DNA of 64,000 bases from RH-chloro-G1 sp003670575 (lineage in GTDB: Bacteria > Chloroflexota > Dehalococcoidia > UBA2979). Below, piece after piece: positions 1-9,223 of the stretch; position 1 is the first letter of the stretch; the number at the start of each line of letters is the position of its first letter. The position numbers and the translations under genes are program-made. The notes beneath the pieces were generated by a model. It searched no databases. It was not told the origin of the DNA and was given only the letters and a program-made list of their open reading frames with translations. The DNA lies in NCBI GenBank assembly GCA_947499615.1, contig CANMOP010000008.1, forward strand, positions 1-64,000, given 5' to 3'.

Positions 1-2
1 CG

Positions 3-650
3 GAATGGTCCCGAGCCCCCCGCCGCCTTTGTCCTTCCAAGTCGTCAGCCAGGCGTCTCCTCCGCTGGTCCGGCGCGGCGCAGAGGGCTGCCCCTACGTC
101 TGCGCCACCGGCCTCGCCGCCCCCTGCGGAGGAGCCTCGGTCTGCGGACGACCGCGATGCGTTCTCCCGGCTGTACGAGGCGTACGCCGACCGCGTCTAC
201 CGCTACCTGCTGGCCCGCACCAGTCGCCCATCGGATGCGGAGGAGCTCACCTCGCGCACCTTCCTGAACGCGCTGTCGCACCTGGACGGGTACCGCGGCG
301 GGGGCTCGAACTTCGGGTCGTGGCTGATGACCATCGCCCACAACCTGCTGGCCAACTGGTATCGGGAGCGTGGTCGCCGCCCACCCACCGCGCCCCTCGA
401 GGACGCCCTGGACGTGGCGACCTCCACGCCGGGGCCGGAGTCCAGCCTGGAGACGAGCGAGCAGATTCAGCGGGTGCGAGCGGCGGTGCGCGCACTGAGC
501 ACGGACCGCCAGCGCATGCTGGCGCTGAAGTACGTCGAGGGGCTGACGAACGCGGAGATCGGTCGGCAGATGGGCCGCACCGAGGGTGCCGTGAAGACGC
601 TGCACCATCGCACGCTGCGGCAACTGCAGGCAGCGCTCGGCGAGCCGTAG
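3..650 (+). CDS. ECF-type RNA polymerase sigma factor (5' partial)
   Basis: Sigma-70 family factor of the extracytoplasmic-function class, which directs RNA polymerase to a stress or envelope regulon. The frame is open to the left edge, so the true start lies outside the window. A proline/alanine-rich stretch comes first. Region 2 follows from about position 150 (DAFSRLYEAYADRVYRYLL, then DAEELTSRTFLNAL and FGSWLMTIAHNLLANWYRER, the helix that contacts the -10). Region 4 lies at about 500-630 with the helix-turn-helix LTNAEIGRQMGRTEGAVKTL. No anti-sigma gene follows on the same strand, so the regulon and control cannot be read from the context. Confidence 0.85.
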   Translation, partial: EWSRAPRRLCPSKSSARRLLRWSGAAQRAAPTSAPPASPPPAEEPRSADDRDAFSRLYEAYADRVYRYLLARTSRPSDAEELTSRTFLNALSHLDGYRGGGSNFGSWLMTIAHNLLANWYRERGRRPPTAPLEDALDVATSTPGPESSLETSEQIQRVRAAVRALSTDRQRMLALKYVEGLTNAEIGRQMGRTEGAVKTLHHRTLRQLQAALGEP

Positions 651-760
651 CTGCGAGCCACCAGCGCGGTAGCGGCTCGCCCCGGCGCCGGATAGGATCG
701 AAGGCCCCGCCGGTGCCCCAAGCACCCCGGCCGCAGTCAGCCCCTCGGGGGTCGACCGGT

Positions 761-1408
761 ATGGAGGTTCCCGTGGAGATCACATGGCTCGGCCACGCTT
801 GCACGCGCGTCCGGACGCGCACGGCAGCGGTGCTACTGGATCCCTATCAGCGCGATGGCGGCCTGGATATGGGCCGCCCAACCGCCGACATTGTCACCAT
901 CAGTCATGACGATCCGCGCCACAACTACGTCGCCGGCGTGCGATCGCAGGCGTTGGTGATCACCGGCCCCGGCGAGTACGAGGTGCAGGGCGTCCAAATC
1001 CTCGGCGTTCGCACCGCGCTGCGTGCGGCTGCTGAGGGCGTACCGGGCGAGCGCGCCACGGCGTATGTGCTGGAGGCCGAGGGGCTGCAGGTGGCACACC
1101 TCGGTGCATCCGGGCGACAACCGACCGCCGAGGAAGCCGAACTGCTCTCGAACACCGACATCTTGATCCTCGCACTCGGCGAGGATGGCCTGACGCCGGA
1201 AGAGGCGGCCCGCACCGTACGCGCACTGGAACCCGGCATCACGATCCCGGTGGGCTACGCCGCAGAGCCGGGCGCATGGGACGCCATGCTGCTGGCGTTC
1301 CGCACCGCCGTCGGCATCGAGCCGGAGGCGGCGGTGACGAGACTCACCGTGCAGGCTCGCGCCGCATCGGAGAAGCAGCGCATCGTGCTGCTGGAGGCTC
1401 GCGGCTAG
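761..1408 (+). CDS. MBL-fold (UlaG/YtkL-like) protein, degenerate metal site
   Basis: About 215 residues beginning MEVPVEITWLGHACTRVRT, the start typical of the beta-lactamase-fold family related to UlaG and YtkL. The ATG at 761 is preferred because the upstream part of the open frame is merely the sigma gene read in another frame. Family members carry an HxHxDH metal motif; the corresponding strand here reads VTISHDDPRHNY, so the motif is altered and metal-dependent hydrolysis is uncertain. It lies 110 bases after the sigma gene on the same strand and may be co-transcribed. The substrate is unknown. Confidence 0.7.
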   Translation: MEVPVEITWLGHACTRVRTRTAAVLLDPYQRDGGLDMGRPTADIVTISHDDPRHNYVAGVRSQALVITGPGEYEVQGVQILGVRTALRAAAEGVPGERATAYVLEAEGLQVAHLGASGRQPTAEEAELLSNTDILILALGEDGLTPEEAARTVRALEPGITIPVGYAAEPGAWDAMLLAFRTAVGIEPEAAVTRLTVQARAASEKQRIVLLEARG

Positions 1409-1572
1409 CGGGCAGGCGCACCCATCGATCCGGTGGGCTGGCAGTCGACAGCACCAGCGTGCCGCGGCATGACGCGCCGTGCACCCCGCGGCGGACTCGC
1501 CCACGCGACCAATTGCGATGTTCTAGGTTCTGTATCCGAACGTGTCGGGCGCCGATCCGCAGTTCGCCGCCA

Positions 1573-2757
1573 CTACGGCATGTAGGACAGCGGGTTCTGG
1601 ATGACGCCGTTCAGCAGCACCTCGAAGTGCAGGTGCGGGCCGGTCACGCGACCGGTGGTGCCGCTGACCCCGATGTTCTGTCCCACTTCGACGAATTGGC
1701 CCAGCGTCACGGCAATGCGCGAGAGGTGCGCGTAGCGGGTCTCGAATCCCTGGTCGTGGCGGATCACGATGTTGAGCCCGTAGGAGCAACACGGATCGCC
1801 ACCGGCGAAGACCACCTGTCCGGCGCGAGCGGCCGCGACCGGCACATACGGCGCCTCGATGTCGATACCCAGCGGATGCGACGGGCCGTAGTAGGACGTG
1901 ACGTTGTTCACCACCGGCCAGATGAAGCCGGCACGCGATTGCGGACGGTTGGCAACGTTCGGCGCGCTGGCAGCTGCCGGTGTAGTCGGGGGCAGTGCCG
2001 TCACCAACTGCGGGCGCAGCGCCGGCGCCAGGCGCGGGACGACTTTCCCGCCGGGAACGACGATGGTTGAACCTTCCACCAGCAAATTCGGGTTGTTCGC
2101 CAGGCTGTTCGCCGGGAACGAGATCACATCGGACGCCTTCGCGTCGTACTGGGAGGCAATCTCGGAGATCGTCTCGCCCACCTTCACTTGGTGGAGGATG
2201 CCCTCCACGCTGGGCACCTGCAGCTTGCTGCCGACGGCGAGCGCGTGCTGATCCGAGATGATGTCGATGTTGTTCCAGAGGATGTACTTGGAATCGATGC
2301 CGAAGCGGACGGCGATGCCGGAGACGGTGTCGCCGGACTGTACCTCGTAGCGGTAGAACAGCGGCTGCTGCTCCGCGGTGCGTGCGGCGGTGACAGTGCC
2401 GCTGCCAGCCACTCCGGCGCCTGCGCTGGTCGCCGCCTGCCGGGCACCAAGCGCGGTAATCGCCTGCTGCGTGGTGTCGGAGGCGCGCAACACGGCGTCT
2501 TGCCGAATGGATGTGGAGACAACGGTCAGCGGGATCGCCGCAGCCTCGAGCCTCGTCACTGTCGCCGCGGGCGCGGATGCGGCAAGTCCGGGCAGGGAGA
2601 GCGCGGCGACCTGGAGCGGAACGGCGCTCGCGCTGCCCGCGCCGGTGCCAGCGACAACGATGCGTGGGAACTGCGCGCCGAGCATGGTGGCGGCGAGGAT
2701 CACGGCCGCGACGCCGCCGTGTACAAACGCCCGAAGGTGGAACGGTGACGCCAGCAC
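1573..2757 (-). CDS. LysM-containing M23 family peptidoglycan endopeptidase
   Basis: Exported cell-wall peptidase of 394 residues. The N-terminus has a hydrophobic signal or anchor segment (about residues 8-30, AFVHGGVAAVILAATMLG). After a low-complexity linker come two LysM peptidoglycan-binding repeats (YRYEVQSGDTVSGIAVRFG and HQVKVGETISEIASQYDA). The C-terminal M23 domain has all zinc and catalytic elements: HPLGIDIEAP (H, D), YAHLS and HLHFEVLLNG. It probably cleaves peptide cross-links during growth or division. The start is GTG with no good ribosome-binding site, so the exact N-terminus is uncertain. It is the last gene of a minus-strand run behind rho but is separated from it by about 400 bases. 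Confidence 0.9.
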   Translation of the reverse strand: MLASPFHLRAFVHGGVAAVILAATMLGAQFPRIVVAGTGAGSASAVPLQVAALSLPGLAASAPAATVTRLEAAAIPLTVVSTSIRQDAVLRASDTTQQAITALGARQAATSAGAGVAGSGTVTAARTAEQQPLFYRYEVQSGDTVSGIAVRFGIDSKYILWNNIDIISDQHALAVGSKLQVPSVEGILHQVKVGETISEIASQYDAKASDVISFPANSLANNPNLLVEGSTIVVPGGKVVPRLAPALRPQLVTALPPTTPAAASAPNVANRPQSRAGFIWPVVNNVTSYYGPSHPLGIDIEAPYVPVAAARAGQVVFAGGDPCCSYGLNIVIRHDQGFETRYAHLSRIAVTLGQFVEVGQNIGVSGTTGRVTGPHLHFEVLLNGVIQNPLSYMP

Positions 2758-3155
2758 GTTCGGATAGCGCTGCGCCCGGATCAGTGTCCGGCTGTGACGC
2801 CTACGTGCAGGCGGACGGATGGTTCCGTGCTCTGAAATCAGCGAGCCCCTTTGGAATCCGTCGGCTGCTCAGGCGATCCTCTGGGGACCGGCGGCGCCGT
2901 CAATCGCTGCGTGAGCGATGGTTGTGTCCGAGACCGATCCTACCACGCGCTCCGGGCCAGATGACCTCGGGATGCCCACAACTGTGATTACTGATTCTTT
3001 ACAAAGATACGCCCAGGCTTGCGTAGTTATACGAATATTCTTCGCTTGACATCACACGCGCGCGGTCGAACGCGAAACGCACCCCACGCCTAGGCGGCGG
3101 ACGCCGCGCAACGGGTCGCCGGGAGGCCGTCCGATATCAAGCCGAAGCCAGCGCC
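2758..3155. other. Intergenic region, partly AT-rich
   Basis: About 400 bases between the end of rho and the start of the M23 peptidase gene, both on the minus strand. The segment 2985-3055 is clearly AT-richer than its surroundings and includes a TATAAC hexamer on the minus strand at about 3026-3031 and a small palindrome GAATATTC. This is the place to expect the peptidase promoter, but no -35 element of good quality sits at proper spacing. No coding sequence or RNA gene was recognised. Confidence 0.4.
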
Positions 3156-4688
3156 CTAGATCACCTCGGACTTGAGCGTGTTCAGGAACTCGCCGTTGTT
3201 CTTCGTCTTGGTGAGGCGCTCCACGACACGCTCCGTTGCGTCCGTGCCCTGGTCGCCGACCATCGCCGCCATGCGACGCAGCAGCCAGACCTGACGTAGC
3301 GTCTCCTCGTCGAAGAGCAGATCCTCGCGGCGGGTGGAGGAAGCGAAGATGTCGATCGCGGGGTAGACCCGCTTCTCCGCGAGCCGCCGGTCGAGCCTGA
3401 GCTCCATGTTACCGGTGCCCTTGAACTCCTCGAAGATCACGTCGTCCATGCGGGAGCCCGTCTCCACGAGGCAGGTGGCGATGATCGTCAGCGATCCGCC
3501 TTCCTCCGTGTTTCGGGCGGAGCCGAAGAAGCGCTTCGGTGGGTAGAGCGCGATCGGATCCATACCGCCGGAGAGCGTGCGACCGCTGGTCGGAATCGCG
3601 AGGTTGTACGCGCGCGCCAACCGCGTGATGGAGTCCAGCAAGATGACGACGTCCGTGCCACCCTCGACGAGCCGCCGGGCGCGCTCGATGGCGGCCTCGG
3701 CGACGCGGGTGTGGTCTTCGACCGGCTCGTCGAACGTAGAGGCGATCACCTCGCCGCGCACGGAGCGCTGCATGTCGGTGACTTCCTCGGGGCGCTCGCC
3801 GATCAGGAGCACCATCAGGTGCACCTCCGGGTTGTTCATGCTGATACCGTGCGCGATCGACTTGAGCAGCATCGTCTTGCCGGCCTTCGGCGGGGAGACG
3901 ATGAGCCCACGTTGCCCGCGACCGATCGGCGCGAACAGGTCGACGATGCGCTGGCCGATCTCCACGGCGTCCGTCTCTAGGTGGAGCTGACGATTCGGGA
4001 AGATCGGCGTGAGGTTCTCGAAGTACGGGCGGCGCTTGGCTTCCTCGGGGTCGAGGCCGTTGACCGCCTCGACGCGCAGCAACCCGTAGTACTTCTCGGA
4101 GTCCTTCGGCTGACGCACCTGGCCGGTGACGTAGTCGCCATTGCGCAGCCCGAAGCGGCGCACCTGCGTCTGCGAGACGTATACATCGTTCGGCCCGGGG
4201 ATCAGGCGCTCGCCGCGCAGGAACCCGAAGCCGTCATCGACGAGGGAGAGCACGCCACCGGAGAAGATGTTCCCCTGGCGCTCTGCCTGATCCTGCAACA
4301 CGCGGAAGACAAGCTCCTGCCGAGGCAGTGCCGCTGCGTTGTCGATGCCGAGCGAGATGGCGTAGTCGATCAACTCTTCGCGCGGTCGGCGCTCAAGTTC
4401 TGCGATGTTCACCGTGGGCGGGGCATTGCCTCGCTCGCCGCGGTCGTGGCGACCATCGGAGCGTCCACCGCGCCCGTCCTGGCGCCCATCTGGTCGCCCA
4501 TCTGGTCGCCCATCGGCGCGTGCGTCTTGTTGCCCATCGGCGCGCACGTCCGTACGTGCGTCCGGACGCGTTTCGGCACGTGACGGACGGGCCTGTGGCT
4601 CGTCGTCGCGCTCGATCTGCTCGGATTCGTCGTTTGGAAGTTCAGGAGCCGCGCCCGCAGGGCGACCCCGAGAGGGACCTCGTGCCAT
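3156..4688 (-). CDS. rho: Transcription termination factor Rho
   Basis: Hexameric RNA-dependent ATPase that terminates transcription. At 510 residues it is longer than the roughly 420 of E. coli Rho because of an extra N-terminal segment of about 90 residues. That segment is acidic/basic and repetitive (units such as RADGRPDGRPDGRQDG). The usual Rho_N helical domain follows (ELERRPREELIDYAISLGI), then the cold-shock RNA-binding fold (GFGFLRGERLIPGPNDVYVS) and the RecA-type ATPase with Walker A PPKAGKTMLLKS and Walker B VVILLDSITRLARAYN. N-terminal disordered inserts of this kind are known from Rho of other high-GC bacteria and bind RNA. A promoter with good hexamers lies about 100 bases upstream. 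Confidence 0.97.
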   Translation of the reverse strand: MARGPSRGRPAGAAPELPNDESEQIERDDEPQARPSRAETRPDARTDVRADGQQDARADGRPDGRPDGRQDGRGGRSDGRHDRGERGNAPPTVNIAELERRPREELIDYAISLGIDNAAALPRQELVFRVLQDQAERQGNIFSGGVLSLVDDGFGFLRGERLIPGPNDVYVSQTQVRRFGLRNGDYVTGQVRQPKDSEKYYGLLRVEAVNGLDPEEAKRRPYFENLTPIFPNRQLHLETDAVEIGQRIVDLFAPIGRGQRGLIVSPPKAGKTMLLKSIAHGISMNNPEVHLMVLLIGERPEEVTDMQRSVRGEVIASTFDEPVEDHTRVAEAAIERARRLVEGGTDVVILLDSITRLARAYNLAIPTSGRTLSGGMDPIALYPPKRFFGSARNTEEGGSLTIIATCLVETGSRMDDVIFEEFKGTGNMELRLDRRLAEKRVYPAIDIFASSTRREDLLFDEETLRQVWLLRRMAAMVGDQGTDATERVVERLTKTKNNGEFLNTLKSEVI

Positions 4689-4785
4689 ATGTGTATGTGT
4701 TTACGCTACGTGCGCTACACGCTGCTCGCAATCACGGACAGACCGTGGGGAGTGATTGGGACAGCCGTGCAATGTGGATGTCGCG

Positions 4786-4815
4786 ATTTTAGCAGGTCGT
4801 TCGACATTACGACAA
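4786..4815 (-). promoter_or_regulatory. Probable sigma-70-type promoter of rho
   Basis: On the minus strand TTGTCG (4815-4810) and TAAAAT (4791-4786) are separated by 18 bases, matching TTGACA at 4 and TATAAT at 5 of 6 positions. Transcription would begin near 4779, giving a leader of about 90 bases before the rho ATG. The leader contains a short hairpin, CACGG/CCGTG with a 5-base loop (about 4734-4748). The -10 stands out because the surroundings are GC-rich. Not tested against a whole-genome background. Confidence 0.5.
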
Positions 4816-4854
4816 GTGCCGCTCCACGCGACGAGGCGTGATCCCGCGCCGGAC

Positions 4855-5319
4855 TTACGAGAACGGCTTGACCACCGCGAAGAACGCCACGAGTGGCATC
4901 GTGACCGCGAGAATCGTCCCGAACACCACCGGGACGTTGTCCGCCAACGCGTCGCGAAGTTCCTCGGTCATCTTGCCTTGCTTCTGCGCCTGCAGCGCCA
5001 GGATGCGCACGCGGCGGAGCCCCACTCCCATCAGCGGCAGGATGATAAAGGTGTCGATGGCGAAGATGATCTCTTTGGCGAGCAGCCACCACGTGACGAC
5101 GATGTTCAAGTTCGCCGCTGTAGCCAGCGCGAAGCCAGTGAACCACGTGGCGATCAGGCCAGGCAGCAGCCATGCGGCCTCGTTGCGCTGCGCCTCGCTG
5201 AGCAGCAGCGCGCGAGTCTCAAGGTCCTCCGTGCGCCACGCGCGCCAGATCGGCACCACCACGGCACCGACGCCGGCGAGCATCCAGAACAGCGCCAAGA
5301 TGTGCAGCAGGCGAAACAT
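4855..5319 (-). CDS. Small integral membrane protein (DUF2269/CopD-like)
   Basis: 154 residues with four probable membrane segments (FRLLHILALFWMLAGVGAVVV, LLPGLIATWFTGFALATA, IIFAIDTFIILPLMGVGL and VVFGTILAVTMPLVAFFAVV). The pattern resembles small heme- or copper-associated membrane proteins of the DUF2269/CopD type, and a protein of similar build is encoded at 14613-15128. The ATG at 5319 shares one base with the stop of pyrG (TGATG), which fixes the start and implies translational coupling. A longer upstream reading of the frame overlaps pyrG and is rejected. Function unknown. Confidence 0.75.
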   Translation of the reverse strand: MFRLLHILALFWMLAGVGAVVVPIWRAWRTEDLETRALLLSEAQRNEAAWLLPGLIATWFTGFALATAANLNIVVTWWLLAKEIIFAIDTFIILPLMGVGLRRVRILALQAQKQGKMTEELRDALADNVPVVFGTILAVTMPLVAFFAVVKPFS

Positions 5320-6956
5320 CAGGCGGGCGAACTTGTCACTGTGGTGGCGCGCCGCTTCGCGTACTCCAGCGCCGCACCGATGAACCCTCGAAAAAGCGGG
5401 TTCGGTCGGCCCGGGCGGGAGGTGAACTCCGGGTGGAACTGCGCACCCACCATCCACGGGTGATCGCGCAGCTCCATGATCTCCACCAGCCGATGATCCG
5501 GCGACCAGCCGGAGGCGATGATGCCGTGTTGTTCCAGCTGTGGCAGCAGCGTGTTGTTCACCTCGTACCGATGGCGATGTCGCTCGCGAACTGAGTCAGC
5601 GCCGTCGTAGGCAGCGTGCGCACGCGTACCGGGAACGAGCGTGCACTCGTAGCCACCGAGGCGCATCGTCCCGCCGAGATCCTCGACGCCGCGCTGTTCC
5701 GATAGCAGCGAGATCACCGGGAACGGGGTCCGCGGATCAGCTTCGGTGGTGTTCGCGCCCGGCATCCCTGCGACGTTGCGCGCAAACTCGGTCACCAGCA
5801 TCTGCATCCCCAGGCAGTCGCCGAGGTATGGGATCAGGCGCTCCCGTGCGTACCGCACAGCAGCAATCTTGCCCTCCAGTCCCCGGTCACCGAAGCCAGG
5901 GCAGAGCAGGATGCCGTCCACTTCGCCGATCACTTCTTCGGCGGTGCGAGTTTCCAGATCCTCGGAGTGCACCCAGACCAGGTCGACGGCCGCGCGGTGA
6001 TGCACACCGGCGTGGATCAGCGCCTCCTTGATCGAAAGGTAGGCGTCATGCAGTTCCACGTACTTGCCGACGATGGCGATGCGCACTGCGGCCTCCGGCG
6101 ATCGCAGGCGCTCCACGAACGATCGCCACTCGCTGAGGTCCGACTGTGCGGCCGGCAGCTCCATCTGGCGCTCGATGATGCCCTCGATGCCCGCGGCCTC
6201 AAGGTAGAGCGGCACCTCGTAGATCGAGTCGGCCGTCTCCAGCGCGATCACCGCGCTGAGATCGACGTTACAGAACAACGAGATCTTCTCGCGCAATGAA
6301 CGCGGCACCGGGAAGTCGGAGCGGGTCACAATCAGGTCCGGCTGGATACCAAAGGTGCGCAACTCACGCACGGAGTGCTGCGTCGGCTTCGTCTTGAGCT
6401 CGCGTGTCGCGCCGAGGTACGGCAGCAACGTCACGTGGATCGATAGCGTGTCAGCAGCCGGCGCCGCGTAGCGCATCTGGCTGATAGCCTCCAGGAATGG
6501 CTGGCCTTCCATGTCACCGACGGTACCGCCAACCTCGACAAGCACAATGTCGGCGTCCAGCGCCTGACCGGCGGCACGGATGCGGCGCTTGATCTCATTC
6601 GTGATGTGCGGGATCGGCTGGATGGTGCCGCCCAAGAAGTCGCCGCGACGCTCCTTGCGAATCACCTCTTCGTACACCTGCCCGGTGGAGGTGGAGTTGG
6701 CGCGCGTGACGTTGGCGTCGAGGAAGCGCTCGTAGTGCCCGAGGTCGAGGTCGGTCTCCGCGCCGTCGTCGGTGACGTACACCTCGCCGTGCTGGTAGGG
6801 CGACATCGTGCCGGGGTCGACGTTGATATAGGGGTCGAGCTTCAGGATGGAGACACGCAGCCCGCGCGACTTCAGGATGCGCCCCACCGAGGCGGTCACA
6901 ATGCCTTTGCCGACGGAGCTGACCACGCCTCCGGTCACGAAGATGTACTTCGTCAT
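5319..6956 (-). CDS. pyrG: CTP synthase
   Basis: Converts UTP to CTP using ATP and glutamine, the last step of pyrimidine nucleotide synthesis. 545 residues, the usual length. The N-terminal synthetase domain starts MTKYIFVTGGVVSSVGKGI, containing the P-loop-like SSVGKG. The C-terminal class I glutamine amidotransferase domain carries the nucleophile in YLGDCLGMQMLV and the catalytic His/Glu in AQFHPEFTSRP. It is the first gene of a two-gene unit with the following membrane protein and is transcribed away from the M16 peptidase gene; the 224-base gap before that gene should hold both promoters. Confidence 0.98.
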   Translation of the reverse strand: MTKYIFVTGGVVSSVGKGIVTASVGRILKSRGLRVSILKLDPYINVDPGTMSPYQHGEVYVTDDGAETDLDLGHYERFLDANVTRANSTSTGQVYEEVIRKERRGDFLGGTIQPIPHITNEIKRRIRAAGQALDADIVLVEVGGTVGDMEGQPFLEAISQMRYAAPAADTLSIHVTLLPYLGATRELKTKPTQHSVRELRTFGIQPDLIVTRSDFPVPRSLREKISLFCNVDLSAVIALETADSIYEVPLYLEAAGIEGIIERQMELPAAQSDLSEWRSFVERLRSPEAAVRIAIVGKYVELHDAYLSIKEALIHAGVHHRAAVDLVWVHSEDLETRTAEEVIGEVDGILLCPGFGDRGLEGKIAAVRYARERLIPYLGDCLGMQMLVTEFARNVAGMPGANTTEADPRTPFPVISLLSEQRGVEDLGGTMRLGGYECTLVPGTRAHAAYDGADSVRERHRHRYEVNNTLLPQLEQHGIIASGWSPDHRLVEIMELRDHPWMVGAQFHPEFTSRPGRPNPLFRGFIGAALEYAKRRATTVTSSPA

Positions 6957-7180
6957 GTCAGTTGGCTCATGTCAGTGCCGTCCTGGGTCAGGGAGATGAA
7001 GGGGGACACCGCCAATCCTCGTGCAGCCGTGACACGGCGTCAACGGCTGGCAAGGGCTCCCGCCTCACACCCGCCACCTTGCCGCGCCGAGGGGTGGGCC
7101 CGTACCCTCGTGCGGTTAAAGCGACGGGGTCGTCGCTACCCTCGCACCACCAGACACACCACCCGAGAGGGGGCTTCCCG

Positions 7181-8467
7181 ATGGCGGCCACACCGGCGAT
7201 CACACCCGAGATCACCACGCTGCCGAACGGGCTGCGCGTGCTCACTACCTCGCTGCCGACGGCGCAGGCCGCGGCGGTGGCGTTCTTCACCGCGATCGGA
7301 TCGCGTGGAGAGCAGCCCCGCACCAACGGCCTCTCGCACTACCTCGAACACATGATGTTCAAGGGGACCACCGAGCGGCCGACCGCCCAACTGATCAGCC
7401 AGGCGATCGAGGGGGCCGGGGGCAGCCTGAACGCCTACACCTCCCACGAACTCACCTGCTACTGGAACAACGTCCCGTTCGAGGCGGCGCAGACCGGCAT
7501 CTCAGTCATCGCCGACATGATGTTGAACTCGCTGCTGGCCACGGAGGAAATCGACCGCGAGCGCAGCGTGGTGCAGCAGGAGATCCGTCGCAGCCATGAC
7601 AACCCCGGCCAGTGGGTCGGCGAACTCAGCAGCCGCGCCACGTTCGGAGACCAGCCCATCGGCTGGCCGGTGGCGGGCTCAATCGAAACCGTCGAGGGGT
7701 TGGTACGCGCCGACTTCACGGACCACGTCACCGGCTTCTACTCAGCTGCCAACTCCGTCTTCTCCGTTGCGGGGAACGTCGAACACAGCGCAGTCGTGGA
7801 GACGGCGGAGCGGCTGTTCCGCGACATGCCGCGCGGCCAGGACAACACGCTCCCGTCCGCTCGACACGGGCTCCCAGCGGAGCGACTGATCGTGGAGCAG
7901 CGGGAGACGGAGCAGACACAGATCGCGCTCTCGATGCACGCCCTCGCGCGGCGCGATCCCGATCGATACGCCCTGGAGATCCTGCACACGATCCTCGGTC
8001 GAGGCATGTCCTCGCGGCTGTTCGAGGAGGTGCGTGAGCGCCGAGGTCTCGCGTACTCGGTGGGCTCGCGCGTCGCGCGCTACCAGGACATCGGCGCGTT
8101 CGGCATCTCCGCGGGCGTGACGCGCGCCCAGCAGGAAGAGGCGCTGACGGTCATCGTGGCGCAACTGCAACGCATCGTCGGCGAGCCGGTGGGCGAGGAC
8201 GAACTGCGTCGCGCCATCGACTACGCCGCGGGCTCGTTCCGACTCTCGCTGGAGACCGCGATGTCCTACAGCCAGCGGTACGGCGAACAACTGCTGCAGG
8301 ACGGCGTCATCGAAGCCCCGGAGGAGACGGTCGCAAGCCTGCGCGCCGTGACTGCCGCCGACGTGCAGCGCGTTGCCGCACGCGTGATCGGGCCCGGGCA
8401 GTACGCGCTGGCCGTCGTCGGTCCCTCGGCGTCCGAGGACCAGCTCGCGAACATCCTCGGCGCGTAG
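7181..8467 (+). CDS. M16 family zinc metallopeptidase
   Basis: 428 residues, similar to processing peptidase and YmxG/PqqL-type enzymes. The inverted zinc motif HxxEH is at residues 53-57 (HYLEH), with the third ligand expected in the helix around EEIDRERSVVQQEI. The C-terminal half has the M16 inactive-domain features (GRGMSSRLFEEVRERRGLAYSV). The ATG at 7181 follows GAGAGGGGG at good spacing; the open frame extends further upstream but has no family similarity there. In many bacteria a homologue lies beside rpsO/pnp or dapB; here it stands alone, upstream of a hydrolase gene. A hairpin GCGACG/CGTCGC (7121-7136) lies in the leader. Confidence 0.92.
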   Translation: MAATPAITPEITTLPNGLRVLTTSLPTAQAAAVAFFTAIGSRGEQPRTNGLSHYLEHMMFKGTTERPTAQLISQAIEGAGGSLNAYTSHELTCYWNNVPFEAAQTGISVIADMMLNSLLATEEIDRERSVVQQEIRRSHDNPGQWVGELSSRATFGDQPIGWPVAGSIETVEGLVRADFTDHVTGFYSAANSVFSVAGNVEHSAVVETAERLFRDMPRGQDNTLPSARHGLPAERLIVEQRETEQTQIALSMHALARRDPDRYALEILHTILGRGMSSRLFEEVRERRGLAYSVGSRVARYQDIGAFGISAGVTRAQQEEALTVIVAQLQRIVGEPVGEDELRRAIDYAAGSFRLSLETAMSYSQRYGEQLLQDGVIEAPEETVASLRAVTAADVQRVAARVIGPGQYALAVVGPSASEDQLANILGA

Positions 8468-8488
8468 CCGATCGAGGGGGCGCTCCTC

Positions 8489-9223
8489 GTGCCTGTTGTC
8501 TCCCGCCCCGGCGGCGTCTCGATCTCGTACGAGGTGCACGGGGCAGCGCACGAGGGGCCGCCGATCGTGCTCGCGCACGGCTTCGGCGCCTCCACCGATA
8601 TGTGGTGGCCGCAGATGGAGCCGCTGTCGCGCACGCGTCGACTGATCCTCTGGGACGCGCGCGGACACGGCCGCTCCAGCCTGCCGCGCGACCCTGAGGC
8701 GTACTCGATGGCACTGTTCGCCGCCGACCTGCGCGCGGTGCTCAAAGATGCGGGCGCGGAGGAGTCGGCGATCATCGGCGGGATGTCGTTCGGTGGGCAG
8801 ATCGCGTTGCAGTACGCGGTGGATTACCCGGAGTCGACGCGCGCGCTGATCCTCTCCGACAGCGGCCCCTCTGGCCCACGCAGACCGGTCGACGCTAACG
8901 AGCCGCCGCGCATCGTTCCGCTGGAGTACGACCTCGACGGCCTGGGCCCGGCGTTCCTCGCCATGGCAGCGCGGCCGGACCTGACCCCGGCGCTGCCGTC
9001 GCTGCGGATGCCGGCGCTGGTGATATACGGTGAACTCGACAGACGGCTCGCCGAGCCGGTGCAGCGCCTGGCCGAGGGGCTGCCGCAGCGCCGGGTGGTC
9101 TGCCTCGCGGGCTGCACACACGGCAGCTCGGCGCAGCGGCCTGACGAGTGGTCAGCAGCAGTAGTGCGCTTCCTCGATGACATCGAGGCGGGGCGAGAGA
9201 TCAGTGGAGAGGTGACTGTATGA
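8489..9223 (+). CDS. Alpha/beta hydrolase
   Basis: 244 residues with the alpha/beta hydrolase fold. The oxyanion strand is PIVLAHGFGASTDMWW, the nucleophile elbow is GMSFGGQ (Ser about residue 100), the acid lies near YGELDR and the histidine probably in the late GCTHGSSAQ. It resembles the 3-oxoadipate enol-lactonase/esterase group, but substrate cannot be assigned. GTG start with GAGGGGG eight bases upstream. The stop overlaps the next gene by four bases (ATGA), so the two are translationally coupled. Confidence 0.85.
   Translation: MPVVSRPGGVSISYEVHGAAHEGPPIVLAHGFGASTDMWWPQMEPLSRTRRLILWDARGHGRSSLPRDPEAYSMALFAADLRAVLKDAGAEESAIIGGMSFGGQIALQYAVDYPESTRALILSDSGPSGPRRPVDANEPPRIVPLEYDLDGLGPAFLAMAARPDLTPALPSLRMPALVIYGELDRRLAEPVQRLAEGLPQRRVVCLAGCTHGSSAQRPDEWSAAVVRFLDDIEAGREISGEVTV

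Noticed and set aside
3047..3080. TTGACA-like hexamer on the + strand in the rho/M23 gap
   Set aside because: No -10 at proper distance and no + strand gene downstream.
4440..4600. Tandem 12-base units as a possible CRISPR or satellite
   Set aside because: The units are in frame and code for the Rho insert; no spacers.
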